From positions 1 through 59,665 of the forward strand of contig JAGVLW010000005.1 of NCBI GenBank assembly GCA_020054105.1: DNA of 59,665 bases, read 5' to 3'. Made by a program: the position numbers and the translations under genes. This DNA comes from Alphaproteobacteria bacterium (GTDB taxonomy: Bacteria > Pseudomonadota > Alphaproteobacteria > Rickettsiales > SXRF01). The notes beneath the pieces are model-generated. The model worked only from the letters and a program-made list of their open reading frames with translations. It was not told where the DNA came from and did not search any database. Positions 56,186 to 59,665 of this stretch are shown one piece after another; within the stretch, counting starts at the first letter, position 1; each line of letters begins with the position of its first letter.

Positions 56186-57859
56186 ATGACCATCAAAGTC
56201 ACCATTCATAACTACCGGAAAATCCAAGAAGCCAGTTTTGCCATCGCACCCGTGGCGCTGCTGGTAGGCGAAAACGAAAACGGCAAGTCGAGCATCGCGC
56301 AAGCGGTGGCGCTCGCCGCTGCAAACCAGCCGCTGCCGAAGTCTTTTAGCAAGAAGGATGCAAAGCAGCTCATCCATGACGGTGCGAAAAGCGGTATGGC
56401 GGTACTGGAGCGCGATGGCGTTACCACCGTCACGACATGGCCGCTGGCCGAGTGTAAAGTCACCGGCCAGGGCAAGCCACTTTACGCATCGGAATTTGCC
56501 GTAGGGCTTAAGAGCATCTTCGAGCTCTCGAACACGGAGAAAGTGGCCTATTTTATCCGGCTGCTTAAAGCGAATCCGACGCTCGACGATCTTAAGGCGA
56601 AGCTGCCAAAAAGCATGGACCCGAAGCTGCCGGAGATTTGGAAGCAGATCGAGCAATCCGGCTGGGACGAAGCGCATGCCACCGCCAAAAACGATGAGGC
56701 AGAGCTGACCGGCAAATGGAAAGCCGCCACCGGCGAGCAAAAGTGGAATGTATCCACCGCCAGCGACTGGAGGCCGGAATGCTGGACGCCAGATCTGGAG
56801 CGTGGCGAGCGTCAAGCGCTGGAGGTGAATTTCGCCGAAGCGAAACGAGCCCATGAGGAAGCGCTGAAATCCGAAGGTGCGCAGGCCTTTGACCGCAACC
56901 AGGCACAAGCGCAGGCCGATAAGCTGCCGGAATACGAGCAGCAAGTGGCAAATACCCGGAAAGCGCTGGAAGATGCCGAAACCGTACACCTCCAGCTCTC
57001 GGAGGAATTGAACGAGTTGGGCTATTCCGGCGACGACCCGATGGTATGCCCGGATTGTAATGCACAGCTCACGCTCAATCACGAGCGCCAGTTGGTACAT
57101 GCGCAGGCCGTGGATGACGAAACGAAAGACCGCTACCACGCGCTTGGCGGCAAGCTGAAAGAATCAGCCGCGGCGCTCATTCGCCTGCGCGAGGAATTGA
57201 CGCTGGCGCAGGTACGCTTGGCCGGCGCCGAGGAAGCGAGTGCTCGGCTGCAGGGCGCGGTGGTGGAAACGGAGGCCACAGGCAACACGGCCGAGGCAAA
57301 AGCTGCATATCAGCTCGCGGAACAACGACTGGATGCCTTTAATGCCGTGGAAAAAGCCCGTTCACTTTACGAGCAAATCCTGACGCAGAAGGATTTAGTC
57401 ACCGCTCTTAGCCAGAACGGTGTGCGGAAAAACAAGCTCGACGACCAGCTCAAGCGCTTCAATGAGGAAGTGCTGAAACCCCTTAGCACGGCATTTTCCG
57501 GCGAATCGGTATGGCTTGACGGAGATCTGACGCTGTGGCGCGGCAACCGGCCTTACCAGCTCCTGTCACGTTCGGCGCAGTATGCTGCGCGCGCCATCAT
57601 GCAAGGCGCGATCGCCATGGCGGACCGCTCCGAGCTGCTGGTGATTGATGACATGGACGAAATCAATGACCGCCGCAACCGCGCGGGCTTGATGGCGATG
57701 GTACAGGCCACCGGCATCCCGGCGCTGGTGTGCATGGCGAAGCGTCCAGAAGAAAACGCGCCCGACCTCGCGGCGCGCAACACCGGCCAGACCTACACCG
57801 TCATCGATGGCGTGGTCCAGCCCTATACGCAACCAGCCCAGGAGGTAAATGCGGCATGA
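56186..57859 (+). CDS. SMC/SbcC-like ATPase with zinc-hook motif
   Basis: 557 residues. Walker A GENENGKSSI (about 27-36), a first coiled coil, CPxC zinc-hook motif VCPDCNAQL (about 290-298), a second coiled coil to about 430, and Walker B LLVIDDMDEINDR (about 486-498) preceded by QLLSRSAQYAARAIM, in the position of the signature. A truncated RecF/SbcC-type layout often found with phage RecT or nuclease genes. It may support DNA-end processing with the two preceding proteins. It starts 2 bases after the recT stop. Confidence 0.8.
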   Translation: MTIKVTIHNYRKIQEASFAIAPVALLVGENENGKSSIAQAVALAAANQPLPKSFSKKDAKQLIHDGAKSGMAVLERDGVTTVTTWPLAECKVTGQGKPLYASEFAVGLKSIFELSNTEKVAYFIRLLKANPTLDDLKAKLPKSMDPKLPEIWKQIEQSGWDEAHATAKNDEAELTGKWKAATGEQKWNVSTASDWRPECWTPDLERGERQALEVNFAEAKRAHEEALKSEGAQAFDRNQAQAQADKLPEYEQQVANTRKALEDAETVHLQLSEELNELGYSGDDPMVCPDCNAQLTLNHERQLVHAQAVDDETKDRYHALGGKLKESAAALIRLREELTLAQVRLAGAEEASARLQGAVVETEATGNTAEAKAAYQLAEQRLDAFNAVEKARSLYEQILTQKDLVTALSQNGVRKNKLDDQLKRFNEEVLKPLSTAFSGESVWLDGDLTLWRGNRPYQLLSRSAQYAARAIMQGAIAMADRSELLVIDDMDEINDRRNRAGLMAMVQATGIPALVCMAKRPEENAPDLAARNTGQTYTVIDGVVQPYTQPAQEVNAA

Positions 57860-58041
57860 CAACTCTATCCCAGCAAATACTGGAAAGCTCCTCACCGGAG
57901 CTTCACCAGCTCAAAGAAACCCACCGCGGCACAATGGCCGAGGTGGTGATCGATCAGGAAATCCGTCTGCGGAAGCAGACGGATACCTTGAACAAATTGA
58001 ACCGCGAGCACATCGACCGGGTAGAGCCCGGCGGCGCGTAA
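57856..58041 (+). CDS. Small helical protein in the recombination operon
   Basis: 61 residues; all helical and charged (LHQLKETHRGTMAEVVIDQE), no motif recognised. ATGA overlap with the SMC-like gene, and followed by the integrase gene after 28 bases. The GGAGGTAAA upstream is a good ribosome site. Confidence 0.6.
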   Translation: MTTLSQQILESSSPELHQLKETHRGTMAEVVIDQEIRLRKQTDTLNKLNREHIDRVEPGGA

Positions 58042-58069
58042 GCGAAGCTCGAATTAAGGGGGCACCTTA

Positions 58070-59362
58070 ATGAGTGACGAACAAGAACAGGATGAGTTCG
58101 GCCAGAAATTGCGACTGACCAAAAAAGTGGTCGAAGGCGCAACGCCGGAATCGAAGCTCTACTATATCAGCGATACCGAAGTCTCCGGTTTCAAGCTCAT
58201 CGTGCGGCCCAGCGGCACGAAAACCTATGTTTATGACTACCGCCCGGGCAAAGGGCGCGGAGTCGGAAAGCAGCGCTATACTATCGGCGCTGCCGAAAAA
58301 TTCACAGCGGAACAGGCGCGCGAAAAGGCGAAGAATTGTTTAGCGAAAGTCATCAAGGGCGAGGACCCGCGCGAGGAAGAACGTCAGCAGGCAAAAAAGC
58401 ATCTAGTGTCGGAAGTGTGGGACCAATTCATTGAGGAACATGTAAAGATCAGAAACAAGCCATCGACTGTACTAAGTACCACCCATCGCGGGCGGGTGGT
58501 TAAAAAATATTTCAAGAAGGATTACGTCGAGGATATCACCCCGCAAGACATGCACACCTTCATGTTAAGTTTCAAGCATGCGCCTATACAGGCGAACCGC
58601 TGCCGCTCCAATCTTTCCAAAATGTTTAATCTTTGCGAGCGACCATGGGAATACAGGCCCATTAATAGCAACCCATGCAGAGGGTTATTCAAATATCCCG
58701 AAAAGCGCCGCGAGCGTTTTCTGGATGACGAAGAATTGCGTCGCCTTGTGATAGTGTTCGAGAGCGTCGTCAATAACGCGAAATCCTACGAGGAAGGCAA
58801 GTTGCCGTTGCGCCTGATGTTCAAGGCGCGCGCCGCTTGCTACTACCAGCTCATGCTTTACACCGGCGCGCGCGGCGTGGAATGGCGCACGGCGAAATTG
58901 GCGGAAATTGATATGGCGCGTATGCAGCTTCGCCCGGAGAGCACGAAGAACGACGAGCCTGCTATCAATTTCCCGCCGGAGTGCATACCGATTCTTGAAT
59001 GGCTGTTCTACCTCCCCAGGAGGGAAGGCAACCTGTATCTATTCCCCGGAAAATACAAAGAGGTCATGTCAACGCCGCGTGAAACGTGGAAGATGTTTAA
59101 GAAGGATGCGGTGCTGCTGGGTTTTAACCCGCATGATCTGCGCCACTCATGGGCGGCGTTCGGCCTTGCCAACGGCTTGAGCCTTGCCGACGTCGGCCAG
59201 CAGCTCAATCATAAAAGCTACCAGACGACGAAGCGCTACGAACATCTGGCCGACAAGGTGAAGAAACAAAATGTTGCATCGGTGGGCAGCGCGATTAAAA
59301 ATATCAGCACCGGCCAGGCTGAAATCATCGATATACGCGCACGACAAAAACCGGCTTCATAG
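58070..59362 (+). CDS. int: Tyrosine integrase (DUF4102-type, tRNA-targeting group)
   Basis: 430 residues. N-terminal arm-binding domain (ESKLYYISDTEVSGFKLIVR, about residues 27-46; TYVYDYRPGKGRGVGKQRYT), core-binding helices, then a catalytic domain with the active Arg in TGARGVEWRTAK, HDLRHSWAAFG with the second Arg and His box, and the Tyr nucleophile in YQTTKRYEHL. It faces outward to the right end, directly followed by arm-type repeats and the tRNA half. GGGGG ribosome site. The last phage gene. Confidence 0.95.
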   Translation: MSDEQEQDEFGQKLRLTKKVVEGATPESKLYYISDTEVSGFKLIVRPSGTKTYVYDYRPGKGRGVGKQRYTIGAAEKFTAEQAREKAKNCLAKVIKGEDPREEERQQAKKHLVSEVWDQFIEEHVKIRNKPSTVLSTTHRGRVVKKYFKKDYVEDITPQDMHTFMLSFKHAPIQANRCRSNLSKMFNLCERPWEYRPINSNPCRGLFKYPEKRRERFLDDEELRRLVIVFESVVNNAKSYEEGKLPLRLMFKARAACYYQLMLYTGARGVEWRTAKLAEIDMARMQLRPESTKNDEPAINFPPECIPILEWLFYLPRREGNLYLFPGKYKEVMSTPRETWKMFKKDAVLLGFNPHDLRHSWAAFGLANGLSLADVGQQLNHKSYQTTKRYEHLADKVKKQNVASVGSAIKNISTGQAEIIDIRARQKPAS

Positions 59363-59392
59363 CCTCATAAATGCGGTTTCTAGAGCGCAAAA

Positions 59393-59425
59393 TCGAAACA
59401 CCACCGAAACACCACCGGAACACCA
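59393..59425 (+). repeat. Three tandem 11-bp repeats, candidate integrase arm sites
   Basis: CCGAAACACCA (59404-59414) and two near copies on each side, TCGAAACACCA (59393-59403) and CCGGAACACCA (59415-59425). Located between the integrase stop and the tRNA half, the usual position of arm-type binding sites. Confidence 0.7.
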
Positions 59426-59504
59426 CGCGGCATAAAAACGGATAGAAAGATGGGGTGCGCGGTAGTAAATGGGTGCAAGCTGCGAAGGTCAAAAATTCTT
59501 TGAT

Positions 59505-59531
59505 TTGACTGGTGTTTAAGGGTGTTATAGT
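59505..59531 (+). promoter_or_regulatory. Possible promoter facing the tRNA half
   Basis: -35 TTGACT (59505-59510) and -10 TATAGT (59526-59531), but the 15-bp spacing is short. It could supply transcription of a tRNA restored or displaced by integration. Weak evidence. Confidence 0.3.
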
Positions 59532-59563
59532 AATGTGGATGGAAGCTCACGGCGGCAAACTGA

Positions 59564-59623
59564 ACTGACTTAAAATCCCTCGATCGCAAGGTCGTGCCGG
59601 TTCGATTCCGGCCGCGAGCACCA
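59564..59623 (+). other. 3' half of tRNA-Leu(UAA): right attachment site
   Basis: From anticodon loop CTTAAAA (anticodon TAA at 59571-59573) the sequence has the 3' anticodon strand TCCCT, a class II variable arm (GATC GCAA GGTC), the T-arm GCCGG TTCGATT CCGGC, the 3' acceptor strand CGCGAGC, A73 and CCA. Upstream there is no matching 5' half: the anticodon 5' strand pairs only 3 of 5 and there is no normal D-arm. The crossover therefore probably lies in the anticodon loop, and this is the fragment left by insertion. Confidence 0.8.
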
Positions 59624-59637
59624 CTTCGGAAGTGGTA
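59621..59637 (+). terminator. Hairpin after the tRNA half
   Basis: ACCACTT and AAGTGGT pair around CGG, followed by a short A/T-rich stretch (ATTTAT). It is the likely tRNA transcript terminator in the host chromosome. Confidence 0.55.
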
Positions 59638-59665
59638 TTTATAAAAGCAGTTCAATTCCGCGTGG

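Larger units (their letters stand above)
3046..59623. mobile_element. Temperate siphovirus-type prophage with GTA-like tail module
   Basis: All phage functions needed for a lysogenic cycle are present: integrase, repressor with operators, replication, recombination, packaging, head, tail and lysis. The right limit is set by the 3' half of a tRNA-Leu after the integrase. The left limit is placed just after the metal ATPase gene because the phage fibre-adaptor gene and the late-operon terminator begin there. No matching tRNA copy is visible at the left, so that limit is an inference from gene content only. No structural gene shows a frameshift or premature stop, so the prophage looks intact. 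Confidence 0.85.

Noticed and set aside
59545..59623. Complete tRNA-Leu gene at the right end
   Set aside because: A 5' acceptor-like GCTCACG pairs 6 of 7, but the D-arm is missing and the anticodon stem fails to pair, so only the 3' half is real.
59380..59655. 91-residue reading frame on the minus strand with GARGRNRTGT near its start
   Set aside because: It is the antisense translation of the tRNA half; this amino acid pattern is a known artefact of tRNA-Leu sequences.

Overview
The window is mostly one temperate siphovirus-type prophage of about 56 kb, integrated in a chromosome that looks alphaproteobacterial. Three things point there. The left flank encodes a phasin-like protein, FlgB and a heavy-metal P-type ATPase. 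The tail-tip genes (DUF2460, DUF2163, NlpC/P60 peptidase, TIM-barrel tail protein) and the 3-TM holin match those of alphaproteobacterial gene transfer agents. The right end carries the 3' half of a tRNA-Leu(UAA). The genus cannot be told from what is visible.

Layout. 1-3045: flanking genes on the plus strand (phasin-like, flgB, cadA-like). 3087-37549: the packaging, head, tail and lysis genes, almost all on the minus strand. In transcription order these are a Mom/methyltransferase-like protein, a ParB-like protein, small and large terminase, portal, SPP1 gp7-like protein, scaffold, major capsid, connectors, tail tube, tail-assembly chaperones with a -1 frameshift, tape measure, GTA-like tail tip, receptor-binding region, holin and endolysin, and finally a set of surface or fibre proteins. 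Two plus-strand cargo modules interrupt this operon: a mobile mystery protein A/B pair (HTH plus Fic) at 19.0-20.1 kb and an OLD-family ATPase/TOPRIM nuclease at 9.0-11.0 kb. 37.6-48.0 kb: a plus-strand block of mostly small genes that look plasmid-derived (two ParB-like proteins, DUF4942, DUF7007-like, Api92-like, DUF6908-like, DUF488-like). Its transcription units are preceded by four copies of a conserved element of about 38 bp. 48.4-52.0 kb: leftward replication genes, with an iteron cluster inside the replisome-organiser gene. 52.1-53.1 kb: an S24-like repressor flanked by two clusters of three operator-like sites. 53.3-58.0 kb: rightward recombination genes (Cas4/RecB-like nuclease, RecT, SMC-like ATPase). 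58.1-59.6 kb: integrase, arm-type repeats and the tRNA half that marks the right attachment site.

How it works together. The repressor at 52.1 kb probably silences a leftward promoter (replication) and a rightward promoter (recombination), in a lambda-like arrangement. The late operon would be transcribed leftward from the 37.55-37.69 kb divergent region, with several terminator-like hairpins between the capsid genes. Anti-host or host-protective functions are spread through the element: DNA modification next to the terminase, Fic and OLD cargo, and the ParB/DUF block.

Main uncertainties: the left attachment site. No copy of the tRNA half is visible near 3.05-3.15 kb, so the element may extend beyond the left edge or the junction may be rearranged. 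The role of the 38-bp element and of the small proteins it precedes is also unknown.
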